From Glossina fuscipes (lineage: Eukaryota; Arthropoda; Insecta; Diptera; Glossinidae), in NCBI RefSeq assembly GCF_014805625.2, contig NW_023998433.1, positions 2,960,174-3,024,173 of the forward strand: a stretch of DNA of 64,000 bases, read 5' to 3'. The translations under genes and the position numbers were made by a program. A model generated the notes under the pieces. It did not search any database. It had not been told where the DNA came from and was given only the letters and a program-made list of their open reading frames with translations. Below are positions 45,933 through 59,500 of this stretch, piece after piece. How positions within the stretch are numbered: the first letter of the stretch is position 1; each line of letters opens with the position of its first letter.

Positions 45933-48900
45933 CAACGACGTATAGGAATGTTTCTGTGGGATAAAGGGATTTAACGATTGGCAGAAGATAATTTCTTTTG
46001 TACAAAATATTTTGTGTATGTAAACCTTCACGTAACTATGGTGAAAATGTCTCCCATTTCTCTGTTAGAATGTGTAATGAAATATTTGTGTTTGACTTGG
46101 GAATTACATATTGTGGAGCGGCAACAAAAAAGACTTCATTTTTATTTTCACCAGCCAACAGAAAATCTTAAGAAAATCAGAATATTTCTTCCAAAGCTTA
46201 TTAGTAATAAATTTCATTTGATGGATTTGGTTAAAGGATATAAAAGTGTAATCAAAGCAAAAAAGATTTATTACAAACAAGATTCAGTTTAGGCTCTCTT
46301 CCGTTTTATAAAGAATAACCCTCTGGGGATATATGATACACATCAAGAATGTTATTCCCTTTGAAATGAGAAATTTGTTTGCTTTTAAATAAAATGGATA
46401 TTTAAGGACATTTCCGTAAAACAAAGAATAGAAATATTTTTTACAAATTAAACTTTAAAAAAAACTGATCCGATTCAACTCAAGATCGACTAGCACTCCT
46501 ATGTCATTAGCAAATAAGTCTTTTTTAAAGTAATGATGTATGATGTGATACCAACAATTATTATAGCGTATCTATTTATATGTGGAGAGCTCAATGCGAT
46601 TCTGTAATCGGACAACCAGTATTTAGAGATTTAGATCGTTGACTTTAAAGAGAAACCGGAAGAACAATTTAGCCGAGGAACAAACTTAATTTCTACGCAA
46701 GTAAAATTCAAAAATTAATATATATTTATTACCGCCTCGTCTCTAACTTCGTTCTTATCATCAAAGTTCCGCGTCTTTGGACAAGATTGTAAGCTAGTAT
46801 CATTCTCCTCAAATACTTCGTCGCTATGAAAAGTGGCTCGTCTCAATCAGTCTAAAATGTGCGAATAAGGGAAGGCCGGCTCTAGCTGTAAGTTTTGTGG
46901 TTAGGGTTGCTAACGGTGAAGTTAAGTCATCATTCGAACTGAATGAGGTGGGGCTTTCCTGTCCCGCATAGAATCTTCACGCACTTCTTACTTTTGTGAC
47001 GACTGCAGCGTAGCGTAGCGTCAACTACAAACTGTATTTTCCTTTAAGTGTCCTCCGCTTCAATGAAAGTGAGGGATCAGTTACCATGGCTTTCGGATTA
47101 ATGTGAATGTGTGAAACGTATGTTATATGATAACGTTGTTGATAGTCACTCAGTGTTGGAGTCGTTATTATTTTTCCTCCCTTTTTTCATTTGCGATTAT
47201 ATACCTAGATTAAAGCTATATTAAGATCTAGGCTAAGCTGAGTCTTAACGGTATGTGGCTGCTAGTAGCTAAAAAAAGTAAACACAAAAATGACCAAACC
47301 TGTACAGCGGTTGATGTGATCAAGTAGCATATCGGACGACCTTTGTTAAAATGTTTTTGAGAATATCAGTACAAGATTTTGGATGATCTGCTATACAGAC
47401 ATACGCCTGTAGGTGATGCTACCAAAATGTCTTATTTTGTATTTGTTATATCGTATCAAGTGAATTTTTGCACGTTATGCATAAATCTGATGTAGGTATT
47501 TTATAATTTTTATGAGATATATTACAGGTCGGGGTTTTTTATATAAAAAACTAAAACAACTAGGCGTACATGGCTTCAATATTGTAAATAGCGGCTAGAA
47601 ATGTTTAACTATATAAGGCTGGTCACATTCGTTCGATTTATTGGTTAAAATTTAACAGAAACCTCATTGAGATTTTTCCCTTGCCCCTCCAATTATCGAT
47701 TCCTAATGCTTCCATTGATAAATATAGGCGAAATGGGTAAAATAGAGCAGGAGCAAGAAAAAAAAGGAAGTAGATATGGGAGTAATAAAAATAAGACTTG
47801 CAGACAAGTGAGGTTGTGAGCAAATTTGGTTGAAATTGCGAACTTAAGTGTTTTAATAGCCGTATTTTGAAAAAATTTATTATATTGAAGGGACTTGGTC
47901 TCATGGAATGGAGGATATCAAAATTAAGCATCTATTTTTAAATTGTACAATTTTACAACTTAATCAAGTACTCGATTTCATGGATTTGGTTTTCTAAATT
48001 AACTTTTGCTATCTTACGAATAGTAATAATATGTAAATCGAGAAAATAGATAATGTTGTAAAATTTTTACCGATTGTAGGAAAACCTATGGATCGAGAGT
48101 AAGCGTAGAGTAAAACAAAAATAAAAAGTTTTCCTTCGCATTTGTTGTGTTATTGTCACTAAGTAAATATATTTTTAAATTAACAAGTTAAGCATGTATG
48201 CCTTTCTATCTCGCAACCGGAAATTCATCAACTGTTTGTAATAAAATCCTTTTTTTTTTGCAAATGTGATACAATTGTCTTTTAATATACAAAGCAATTT
48301 TAGCAGACGTTTTTCATCGTCATAATGTGTGTTGTTGTGCGTGCGTGTATGTATATCTATATGTGTGTGCGTTTATGTGCCTTCATGGGGCAACTTACAC
48401 AGCATGATAATATAAAGCGGTATAAGTTCTGTGCGCGCCTCACTATTTACGACGATACAAATTTACCCCTAACTATGCGAAGTAGAAAAGTGAAATATTT
48501 TTATGCTTACTTACACTTATGCACGTGCGTTTGTTATTTTGTTGCGACAAGAACGACAAAAATAAAAAACGGCAAGAAACGCCGTTTCTAGACAGTAAAA
48601 AAGTATCATGATCTCAACACTCGAGCAACACAGCAGCAAGACAATATTTATCATCAACATAAATATCGGTAACTTACAAAGAAGACAAAGGTGGGTTTTT
48701 CTCCTATTGTTTTCGCTCACATACTCCTTGCGTAAGATTGTTACGAGCACGATTACATAGTTGAAGCACTTAAAGCTTCTCACGATAAGTGTGGGATGTA
48801 CGTATGTAGATACGAATATTATAAAAAGCGATTTGTCTTTGTATTTAATTTTTGAAATGTTCGTAACAATTACTTCATTTTCTTCGGTTTTTTTCTACTT

Positions 48901-49199
48901 TGTGCTCCTACGGAGAACACAACATCAAAAATGCGGAAGCGGAAGTAAAAGAAATTTAGAATAATACGTGCTTACATTGGAGCATGCTAGCTTATAATAA
49001 ATGGATGTTTTATTTGGGAGAGTGCATAGAAGTAAGATAAGCATTCGTGTAACGCGTCACACGAAATTGTCAACTAAAGTTCTGCTCTAGGCGCCGCTGA
49101 CGTTTTAGCGTAAATATTGCCTACTTTTAACTCTGAACTTTATTAGGTTTATAAGCTAATATATTTGAAGACATATATTGTTTAAAAGAATTTACGTAA
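45933..49199. other. A+T-rich non-coding DNA
   Basis: No gene supported. A GC-richer patch at about 46870-47050 includes GCGTA repeated three times (near 47011) and resembles nothing known to me. Confidence 0.5.
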
Positions 49200-49639
49200 G
49201 TGCATAATCGTTATTCGGACAGCACATCTATCGGGTCCGTTGATTCACTTCGGCGCCCATTATCCCGCCATTTTTATGGATTTGACTGTGTGTCAGCTTA
49301 CTCACGTGCTTGCTCTTATGTTAAGGAATCACACAAAAATACTTACCACTCTTTTACAACAGATGTGGTGTACGCATTACCTATTTTATCGCTATAGGTA
49401 AAATGAGGACATAAGTTTTTGCCCGAACCTGGTGCTGGGGTAGCGCAGCGGGCCAGGTTTTCACAAGACATTTCGTTTTTTCCTTTTTGGGTTTTTCCCT
49501 TTGCTTTTCCAACGACTTGGCTTTTCACGAATTCAATTCATATATCAAATTTTTATTTCTTCAAATTATATTACAATATCTCTTCTTTACATGTTCAATT
49601 TCAATTTTATATTCAAGGTCAATTCCCTTTTAAGCGTAC
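49200..49639 (+). other. Unclassified GC-richer patch with a tRNA A-box-like string
   Basis: A 65-codon frame (49200-49397) with ordinary composition (SDSTSIGSVDSLRRPLSRHF) precedes TAGCGCAGCGGG at 49441, a near-perfect polymerase III A box lying in an inverted repeat (AACCTGG/CCAGGTT). No B box occurs at the required distance. It may be a truncated SINE head or part of a retroelement end. Unresolved. Confidence 0.2.
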
Positions 49640-49880
49640 GTCTACTCTCCTGCGATCGACTCCCCTAAGCTTAACTTACTCCCTTAAGCTTACTCCATTA
49701 CTAATCTAATTTCCCCTTGTTTATTTCTCCTTACTCTCTAGTTGGCTGCTAACTTAGCTTTTTTATCCTACTTACCTTCTAGCTTACTCTACTTCTCTTA
49801 GCCTACTTTAGCCTACTCTTAGTCTATCGGAGCGCTTTTCTCCTACTCAATCGCTAACTTATTCTAGCACTTTTATTCTT
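49640..49880 (+). repeat. Pyrimidine-rich degenerate short tandem repeat
   Basis: About 240 bases dominated by variants of CTTAGC and TTACTC (for example CTTAACTTACTCCCTTAAGC, TTCTAGCTTACTCTAC, CTTAGCCTACTTTAGCC). The top strand is poor in G. The units are not exact, so this may be an old minisatellite. A CCGTCTGTG...AAATAAAG sequence follows to about 49970. Confidence 0.5.
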
Positions 49881-51789
49881 CTATTTTAAATCGATTCAAG
49901 TATGTCCGTCGTTGTGTCTCTCCGTCTGTGTAATGTCTATTGTAAACATTCTCCTAGCCGCAAAAATAAAGATATCGATCTAAAATCTGGCAGAAACATT
50001 GGAAATGTTTGCTCGCAAGTTAATGTTGAAAATGGGTTAATAGATCAAAAGACACGCCTTCAGTATCACATAAGTTGAGAACACTCCTGTTTTTCAAAAA
50101 GAATAAAAACTTTGTCTTTTGGCCATTTACAAATTAATCAAAAATCAGCCATGCCCACGCAATATTATAGAATATGCAAATTTATACGTTTTCTTATATC
50201 CGATTTTTTATAGGATAACGGCCTTGTATTATCCTATGTAGTATGTTTTCGGTCGCAACTGAATATAATTTGTTGACTTGTTTTTTTTTTTTTTTTCTGA
50301 AATTTCATGTCAATTCATTACTTAAGCTTTATAACCGCATACTCTTTTACGGCTTCCTATGAAATACGGCTTCTCTACTAGATTCACTTTTTATCGCAAT
50401 TCTTAGCCTGTTGACGATAAACTGATAACAACGGTGAAAGATATTATTTCCTGAGTAAAGTGATAAAGTGAAAGTTTTCCTCTACTCACGCCCGTCATTC
50501 GTCTCACTTGCCAAATGTGCACCACAAAATTATTGTTGCTGATTTAGCCTTTGAGTATCTAAAGGTGTTAGCCTGTGTATGTAACACTTGGAGGCTTATT
50601 TTTTGTTTTGTTTTTTCGATAGCTGTTTGACTTGTACAGATTAAGAGATTACATATGTTCTTGTGCTATACGCAACGGTAGTTGTTGTTTCACACAACTC
50701 TTTCCTTAGTGTTGTTGTGTGTGCAGATTTAAAATTAAATATGAATTTGAATATTTTTAAAGTTGTTTGGGGTCTTTTATAGTTCATTTTCTTCATCTTT
50801 TTTTTATTTACAATTTTTGTTGCTCTGCATTTATTAGTTTTTATTTATATCAAACTTCACACACATAAGGTAAGATTTTTTGAAAGTTTGTGCTTTAAAT
50901 TTTCAAGCTGAATAGAAAATTTGAAAATCCTACGAGTAAAGTTTAGATCAAAAAGTCTTTACTTTTCCAATGAGGCAAATATTGTAATAATCTCAAATTG
51001 AATATTTCGCACCGAATATAGTCTTTCAGATTTATGGCAAACTTTCAGGTAAACTTTTTTATATGAATATTTTAGAATGCTTAGTTTGCGAAAATGTACT
51101 ATATAGAAATTAGAAGATAAATGATTTGCCTTTTGAATAAATACAAAAACGACTATTATTATCATTCATTCACAAGCCTGCCTTGCTACAACAGTCTTAA
51201 CCACAATAATATAATATCGAACCTGTGATAATAAGGTGTGTCTTTATTTCGATTATCTCAATATTCTAAAATTTCTTTTTGTTCTAATTATTCTATTTAC
51301 ATCTAGCACACAGCGCGCTATATCGCTACGTATTACTATAAAATTTGAACGTTAAGCTTTCTTTGCTAATTTTATACGATTACTAATAAAAAGAAATTTC
51401 AATTTTTGATAACTTTGTGAATGCAAGTATAATAAATCTAAACTTGAATTGGGTAAAAGGAACACACACCCTAAACAAGTTTACTATAAAATGAAATTTA
51501 GATTTCTGCTAGCTATCTTAAAGAGAAAACTTAGCAAGGTTATATCTTACTTACTAATAAAAGTATTAATTCAATTTCAAACACTTATCCGTAATATCTG
51601 TACGAAAATATACAGATAGACTGTTATATATAATATTTTCCGTTAATTCAGATTAGTAATGGCTTACAATTATATACGGATGGTTATCTGCTTATTTTAA
51701 AATGCAATATACAAGCATTTATTTTTGTAGCTTATGAATAGCGGACAAAAAAATATTCATATTAATCGCTTTTCACTTTACATAGGAAT
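49881..51789. other. A+T-rich non-coding DNA
   Basis: No gene supported. The first 110 bases (AATAAAGATATCGATC near 49965) could be the end of a retroelement but no second copy is present. A 17-T run lies near 50281. Confidence 0.4.
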
Positions 51790-51950
51790 GTAGACGTGTC
51801 TTGCGACCGATTTAGGTCATTTGTGATACGAAACTGCTTGTAATAGAAGCCAATAGAAGAATGCTTGCTATAGACTTTAGGTGCAGCCACATAAAGAGAC
51901 GGACTGACAGACGGACGGGCAAACGGACATGCTTAAATAGATTTCGAATT
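51790..51950. repeat. Dispersed repeat fragment with GACGGAC tract
   Basis: ATTTGTGATACGAAACTG resembles the start of family A, and GAGACGGACTGACAGACGG followed by ACGGGCAAACGGACATGC is the reverse complement of the GTCCGTCTGTCCGTC-type tract found in fly dispersed repeats. The two parts have opposite orientation, so this may be two overlapping fragments. Confidence 0.4.
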
Positions 51951-52153
51951 TATTACTGAATAGAAATAGGTTACATTGGAAATTTTCCGCTGTTTTTTCC
52001 GCGGGGTTGTGTTGATGCCTATATAGGCATCGGGCATCACTCATCTAACTGTCTCAAGCGAACATGTGCTTAAAAGGTGACATTTTAACTTACTTTTTTT
52101 GTGAAAATAGTTTTTTAATTCTTTGCCTTTGTAAAAGTTATGTTGATTTGAAA
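51951..52153. other. Non-coding DNA
   Basis: Short A+T-rich stretch leading into the mariner fossil; a terminal repeat for that fossil was not recognised here. Confidence 0.4.
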
Positions 52154-52440
52154 ATGAGTGAAATATCTGAAGAAATACACTTTTTTACTACAAAAAACGT
52201 AACAACGTTGGAAAGAAAAAAAAAAACTTGCGAACTAAGATAAGAATGTTGTGAGTGAACGAAGGACCCAGGAGGAGTTTGCCCGATTCCATTCTGCAAA
52301 TTTCTTTGTCAAAGATACACCTCGCACTTACTGAAAACGTTGAAAAAATTTTGCAATTAGTGGAGCAAGGCTGGCACACAAGCTCTTAGGATATAGTGAA
52401 AGCGGAACGCGAAGCTCGAAACCGCGGAAACTTTTCAATA
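52154..52440 (+). pseudogene. Mariner transposase fossil, N-terminal domain
   Basis: Begins MSEISEEIHFF, which aligns with the mariner start (MEVNKEKIRYILQFF in the intact copy). After frameshifts EFARFHSANFFVKDTPRTY matches FRRFRSGIFDVKDAPRTGK. TENVEKILQLVEQGWHTSS, stop, DIVKAERE matches VENVDKIGEMIEVDRHVSSRNIAQELK. The WVPHxL linker and the catalytic domain are not seen downstream. The sequence of the preserved blocks differs from the intact copy at nearly half of positions, so it is an older or different lineage. Confidence 0.75.
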
Positions 52441-55400
52441 TGATCTAATATATACCTTGCCGAGTCTCTGTATTTTGTTTTTTGATAAAATGTATATATA
52501 TCGCTTATGTTTCCTTAGGGGGTATAAAAAAAAATTTGCCCGAAAAAGGTCAATAACTAGCAAATTATTTTAAATTTGAAAAAATACTTCTTAACTCTTT
52601 GTTCTTAAATACACAGGAATGGCTCAACTAGAGATTCGTGTGGCTGTTGTGACGGCGGTTTTGCAATCGAGAGAAGGAGAGAAGCAAGGAGAGAAGCTTT
52701 GTAAATATTAATTTTAAGAGCCAGCAATGTCCAAGAAGTTATATCTGGGTTATGCAAAGCTTATTAAAGCTTATATACAGCCCGGTATTACACGCCATAA
52801 AACTCAATTATTAGATTCAATCCAGTTTATGTCGGTGCCATGGTACATGCAACAGAGTTTTAAAGCACCATATGGAAATTTAAAAAGTGTTTGAAACTGA
52901 GACTGACGAAGAAGTCGGAAGAAGGGTTTGTCAAGTGGTGATCCATTTAACGACGGAACTCAAAACAAAAATAATTACATATTTTCTATGACGTATCTTA
53001 TATTTACACTTGTTTCTTTTCTTTATAAAAATGCGATCTTTTTTAAAAAGTTGAAATATATTCTTTTATATCTTTTATGATAAACGATCACTTATCCAGA
53101 ATTACGCCTATAAGTTGAGCTGCCTTTTTCACAGCTAACGATACGTAAAACTGGCTGTTTATATTGATGATTTCGATTACTCGATTACGTTTTACTCCAA
53201 GTATGTCTTTATTTAAATTGTTGATTTATAAAATAAGAAAAATTATTTATGAAAATTAACTTGGGGTTACATGTACTTATTTATAGAGAATAGAGATTTG
53301 TCGTTTTGTAACATATCACCCTATCGGGCGCAATGACAAATTTGATTGACTTTATTCTTTGAATGCCACCATTGATGAATTTTTGTTTCATTCACGCCAT
53401 TTTATGCTTGTAAAGCTCTTTAGAAAATGTGACGAATGGTACATATTGATTTGATGCGTTGCTTAATCTTCTTACATATTAGATTTCAATGGTTGCTAGA
53501 ATTCCTCACAGTTAAAGTATCAAAAATCATTGTTTGCTTTCCCAACATTTTACAAATTCTATTGTCAACAAAGATAAGCAGTTTTTATATCCATTCACTT
53601 TGTCATATATGTGGTGTATGCGACTTTTGCAACAATATGTATAATTAGCTTCAGTTTCCATGTTGATTTCGTTTCAAAGGTTAAAATAGAATGCTACGGT
53701 TACCGTAATTAACTTAAGCGAAGTAGACTAATGTGCATGGCATAGCCTGCACAGACTAGGTTGGCTGGTGAATTAGCCGTCCAGGTCGATCAAGTTGACT
53801 AGTCAAGAATATAGACTAGATTAGCCATGTTAGGCAAGCAAGACTACCTAAAGTTAGGTATTCTAGAAGGGTCACGAGGAATTTGACATATCCTGGTCCC
53901 CCATGCTTCGGCCATTGAAATATGTGCAAATATATTTTAGGGGATAGTCAGTTTCAATATTTGTTGTTTGACCTACTAATTGCACAAGCAATTGTGCAGC
54001 GTAACAACTTTATAGGAAATAACACGATTGAGGGCTGTTTGTGCGATTCTGTACTATTAGCATTTTAAAAGACTACAAATTTAAGTTTTCTGAGACTTAA
54101 GCTTTAATGCGTTAATGTATGTATTCCGTATAGTTTCTTCAATACGATTGGAAGGTTTCTTCCTTCTCATCCCTTAAAAAGTTTAATTGATTGTTGCTTC
54201 TATTTCAAAGACCATTTCAAATAAAATTTGTATAAAAAGGGAAAATAACTACAAGAATAACTTTTGTAATTTGTCTTTAAGCTATTTTGAAATACATTTA
54301 ACATCTTTTCGTTGTTGTTTTTGTTGCTGTCATTGTTGCTGTTGCAAATCTTGGTATTTGAAAAATAACAATTTTGCACTTGAAGAAAATAAACTACAAA
54401 TTTCTTTATGAAGAAATAAAAAAAAAAGAAACATAATAAAGGAGGGAAAGGAGAAAAGAAAAAATTAAATAAAAGGCCTTTAACTAAAAGTTTTTCTTAG
54501 TTCTTTATGCTTGAATATTGAATTTATTTCCTCTTTATGAAATTCATACGTACCAATATACTAAAAGAAACACACGTATAATACATATACGAACTTGCTA
54601 CGCTAAAGCTTTTGCATACGCCTTTTTCTATAGACTTAGAGTGTAAGATCCAACATCTCAAATAACTGAAGATTTATTGAGAGGAAATTGATAGAGGAAA
54701 AAAATTTCTTTTAACTGAAAAGAAGCATAAAAAGAAAGGAAAAATAAAAAATAAATAAAAGCAAAATTGAAGCAAATAAGTTTGTTACTAAATTGTATGA
54801 AAGATATGCAATTGAAATGTTTCACAAATGAAATGAGAACTCGCTCCGATGCTAGAACGGATGGCAGAGTCATATACAATAAGAAAAATAATACTGAATT
54901 CAAAAAAAAGTTCTTGAAATATCATGCGTACGTACACGTCGTAGAATGCAAGGGTTACTATTGTAGATGCGGCTGCAAACAGCGCTTACTGTATGGTACG
55001 TGAATCGTGCAGTTTAAAAAGCCATTGATTAAGTGAACGGAGTTTTTTTTTAAATTTTTCTTTTATCTTTGCGACGAAATTTCTTTCAAATATACACAAT
55101 CATTTCTTTTTTTGAAAATGTGTTGGAGATACTTATAAATAACTTGATTTGAATGCAATCTGAATGCAAATTCATTGCTTACATAGTTCAACTATTAAGA
55201 AAATCACAAACGAAATCTAGAAAATTTTCCGATTTTTTTTGATTAAATGACCCCAACATATTTTACCAATTTTTTGTAAAATAAAAATAAACCTTAACTT
55301 ATCTTAGTAACTTAAATTATTACAATTTTTTTATCCTTATCTATGTCTTAGGTATTGGCATGAGACGAACTAACTCATGTGCCTAGAGAAAATATCGAAA

Positions 55401-56194
55401 AACAATAATTGTTTTGGGTAGATAGTAAATACTTGACACTGAATAATGAAAAATAACTAAATTAATATGAGTATTAAAAATTAATAAGAAAACTGTACCT
55501 TATAAATTTATCGTTTAAAACTTGTTCTGCTTGTTCGCTGATCTATGAACTGTGACTTAAGGGCACATACGCCAATGCCTCCGTTTTAAATCTCAATACC
55601 CGAGCTTTTGACAAACCTTGCCAAATAAAGAGCACACCTGCTAAGATTAATAGAGATTGTTATTCATAGATTTTATATGGCCGTTGATGCCCTTGAGCTG
55701 CTGTGCTTTTTCAAACGGGAATCGAAAACAAAAACTTTCCGCACATTGCTTTTTTTTTTCACAATATATTTGAGATTTGAGGAAAAATTTTGAAAAAAAC
55801 GAGACTTACTTGCTTAAAAAAAACCTAAGCCAAACGGGCGGCTTAAAATAGACATAATTAGGTTAAAGTCCGATGTGATATAAAGGTAATAATGCTCTCT
55901 ATAGTATAAATCGTCTCTTATGCCTAATAAGTTAAAGTAAAACTACAAGTTTACTTTTGAAACGAACTACGACTGCTGGCTGCTTAAAACAACGCAGGCA
56001 CCTTGCCACCAGAGAAATGTTTGCACTTTCTATATTTACATTCTGCGACTGTAATAATTTGTTCATATAACGAGAACAAAACTCATTCACAATCTATCAG
56101 AAAATATGTCAGATAAGGCTCGATTTCTATAATATATAATATATTGATGAATAGCTATCCAGAATAAGTAAACAAAAATAAATATCTTTTCACA
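52441..56194. other. A+T-rich non-coding DNA
   Basis: No gene supported. Contains the GACTAG-rich patch listed separately and long A runs near 54420. Confidence 0.5.
53725..53870. repeat. Patch of recurring GACTAG / TTGGC motifs
   Basis: Within 146 bases GACTAG or its variants occur at least five times, several followed by GTTGGC or ATTAGCC (ACAGACTAGGTTGGC, GTTGACTAGTCAAG, ATAGACTAGATTAGCC). The spacing is irregular. It may be a decayed tandem repeat. Confidence 0.35.
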
Positions 56195-56385
56195 AAATGG
56201 ACTTTATACATCAATATCGTCTCCTTCGAGAGTGATGCAACCATTAAAATACAGTTCATGCAACTTTACTCTTGTAGCCATTGATTTGTGGCACGATGTA
56301 TTTGCTTATAGGTAAACGTCCGTACTCATTGTAAATACTCTTGATATCTTCAGAACAGCATTTACTTTTTGCAACTTAATTTTTC
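56195..56385 (-). pseudogene. Possible mariner-superfamily transposase C-terminus
   Basis: Reading the minus strand, AVLKISRVFTM or, in a neighbouring frame, SEDIKSIYNEYGRLP is followed by ATRVKLHELYFNGCITLEGD and DIDV, then TAA. The ending GCITLEGDDIDV resembles the xCIxxxGDYxExD termini of some mariner-superfamily transposases. No catalytic motif is visible upstream, so the call is weak. Confidence 0.28.
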
Positions 56386-56528
56386 TATCATTGGGATATA
56401 ATATGAAAGTTTTTGTTGCTGTGGTTTTGGTAACCCCCTGTTTGGGCATTCACTGCGTTCATCTGCATCTGTACAACTTCGTTTAAAATGAACAACTAAA
56501 GAGAAAACGTTCAAACAAGACTTGTTTT

Positions 56529-56573
56529 ACACGTTTAAGACACGTTTAAGACACGTTTCAAGACACGTTTTAA
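56529..56573 (+). repeat. 11-bp tandem repeat, 4 copies
   Basis: ACACGTTTAAG occurs twice exactly, then as ACACGTTTCAAG and ACACGTTTTAA, in direct succession. Confidence 0.9.
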
Positions 56574-59500
56574 ATTCCAAGTACAGTGTAGACGGTGTTG
56601 CTTTCCACGAGGGGGGAATGTTGAATCACCACACGTTATTCGTCGTTTTGTAAACAACTAAAGTAGGTTCACTGAAACGTCAATAAGTCGAGATCATATG
56701 ATCAGGTCCGAGCTAACTAACTAGATAGGTTATTTTATTTTTTTTTTTATATTTTAATTTAAATATTTAACACCTTTCGGTTGAATAAATTTAAAATTTC
56801 ATACCGTAATAAAAAATGTAATATTAAGAGATATAAAAATAATAATAAAAAAGGTATAAAAATAAAAAAAATATACTCTACTCGCAAAAATGAAACCAGA
56901 AATAAAACCAAATGCAAAATGTCAAGATCACACAAGTACCACGAATATAATCAAAATATAGGAATAAACTTAACAAATATAACTATAGTTTAACTAGCAA
57001 CCATCGCGCACACACATCGTATATCGATATATGTATGTTTATGTGTGAATTATAATATAATATATTTCTTTTATACATACATACGCATGTGTTCAACTTT
57101 CATATAATATTTACTAGGAAAGCATATAAATAATGGTGACTGCATGCAAGTATGCGTGCAGGTGGGCAATACGAATGCTTGTCTATATGCATGCAAGTAT
57201 GAAAGGTGGCGCACATTTACGGTTGCTTGGGTACAAAAAGATATCGTTTATATAAAATTACAGAATTTAAAGCTCAACGAAATGCAATTGACAACAATAA
57301 TTTTTTGTTGTTAGTTGATTGTTTTTTATTTTCACTTGGGAAGAAAAACTTTTCCTATTTATAAAATCGGTGCAGACAGGTGCTTGTGCAGACATACACA
57401 TGTGTGTAGGATTTTAAAATTACCTGAATAGCACACTAATGACAAGTAAAACAAAAAATCTAGGGATAAACTATGAAAGTAAGCAGCCAAAGAAAATAAA
57501 GAATAATAAAATGAAGGGAAAGCAGAAGATACTTGAAAATGTATGGAAATAAGCGGTATATGTTGAAAGAAAACGAAAGATGGAACGAAAAGGAGAAAGA
57601 GTGAAAAATTGAAATTTCAAACTCTTTATGCTAGGAAATGTTAATAAATAATCGTCTGAGCCGGTGTTTTGGTTTTCTGTAACTATTTGTCTGATTTTTT
57701 GTTAATTTATTTTTAAATATTTTTTTATTTTTTTATTTTTAATGGTGTTTTAAATATTTGCTTTCATTTGTATGGTTTAGTTTTTTAGCAATTCTTTGTG
57801 TCGCCAGTTTGTTAAACGTTGAAGTGCCCCCTGCTGTCTACCAATTAATTTAAATCTGCACTTACATAGGATTGTAATGAATTCAATGCAAAGATGAAAA
57901 CCGCTCCAGCGCTGTCGAAATTTTTCAACTTAAAATACATAAACGTTGTACGTCTGTAGTAAGTAATGAGTACTTGGAGGTGACTTCCTATCTACTCATC
58001 TATCTACTTATTCAACCAATCTGCCTACATAAATATTTCGTATCTGTGTTTTGCTTTTTGTGGTTGTCGCGATCAGTATTAAAAAAATTTCATTCAAAGT
58101 TCAGACGGACCTAAATTTGATTATGTTTTGGAGAATCTCTTTTAAATTATTTATTTATAAAGTTCGCTGAACTTCATTGAAAATTGGTTGAAGTATTTAG
58201 GCTTTTAATAAAATACAAAAAGAAAAATGTAAATCAGAATCTAGTGTTTAAAGAAAACTCGAATTTTTTATAGATCGCTTAAGTAACTCTAATACGATCG
58301 TGAGTGTGACGATATGTGTGCTGCCAGAAATTCCTGAACAATAAATAACGAATTATGATCCCTTCCTTGAATACGTTATACAAAGATGACAATATGATTA
58401 CTCTTGAGTACCTTTCCCATTCAATTGAAAACATTTTTACATTCGTTCTCTAATTGTCTAATTACATCACCTTTTATTAATATATCGTATAAACCCCTTT
58501 ACGCCGAAGTATTTCACCATAAAGTTGCCTTAGGTTTGGGAAAAGGCGAGAAGAAGAGCAGATTATGGAACGTATTTGCACTATTCGTATATGACTATTA
58601 AAAGAAAATTTTTGTGAGGAAGTGCCTTTGTTTTTTTGAAAAAATCATTTTGTTTCTTCTTGAATATTTGTGTTAAGTTGCTTCAAAAAATTTCCACACA
58701 TTCTTTTCGCACATTCTTGGATGCTTTGGTTATCTTGAAAACAAAAAACCGAAATCAATTTACTGCTGGCTAGTGAGAAATTCAAATGTCGTCCTCTTGT
58801 CGCACAAATCTAGTTTAATTTCTAAAAGGTACGCCACTTCTATTCTTGGCATATATTATTAATAACTCTCCGATACATGACTTAATTTAATTGTTTAGAA
58901 GTCATTCAGTTACCCAACTGAACTGTTTGTTATCTCAAGAAATTTCAAACGGCACACCAGCAGCATAATCAATTATTTCCAAGATAATTGCAGGTTTTGC
59001 AGACGTCGCGAACGTAGGCTTTGGTCATTATTTGCATGAAAAATCCTTTTTATATAAAGAAATACTGCCTCCTGACAACAAAATGAAAAATAAACACACG
59101 CTACAGATCTGATATATACATCTTAACACCATATAAAAGTCAAAATTGCCGCGACATTCAAGATCATAAGTAGCTTATATCGCTTCCTTATATGGTCATT
59201 AATTTGTCTTTTTAATTTCTCTTCATTTTCGATTATTCGCAATACAATTATGTATACATATAGAAGAAATCACTCAATTGCTTGAATGCAATGTAACTTG
59301 GGTAATTTCAATTGAAATAAAAGAAATGATAATATCGCCGAAATCATTGTAAACGCGTAGTACAATAAATTATGTTTTAAAAGATAATTTTGAATTTGTG
59401 ATATGCAGTCATTAAAATTGAAGACGCTAATGATTGTACACTTTTAGTGCTGCGAATGCGAATGCGAACGCGAACGAAATTTTTGTATCATTAGCAAAAA

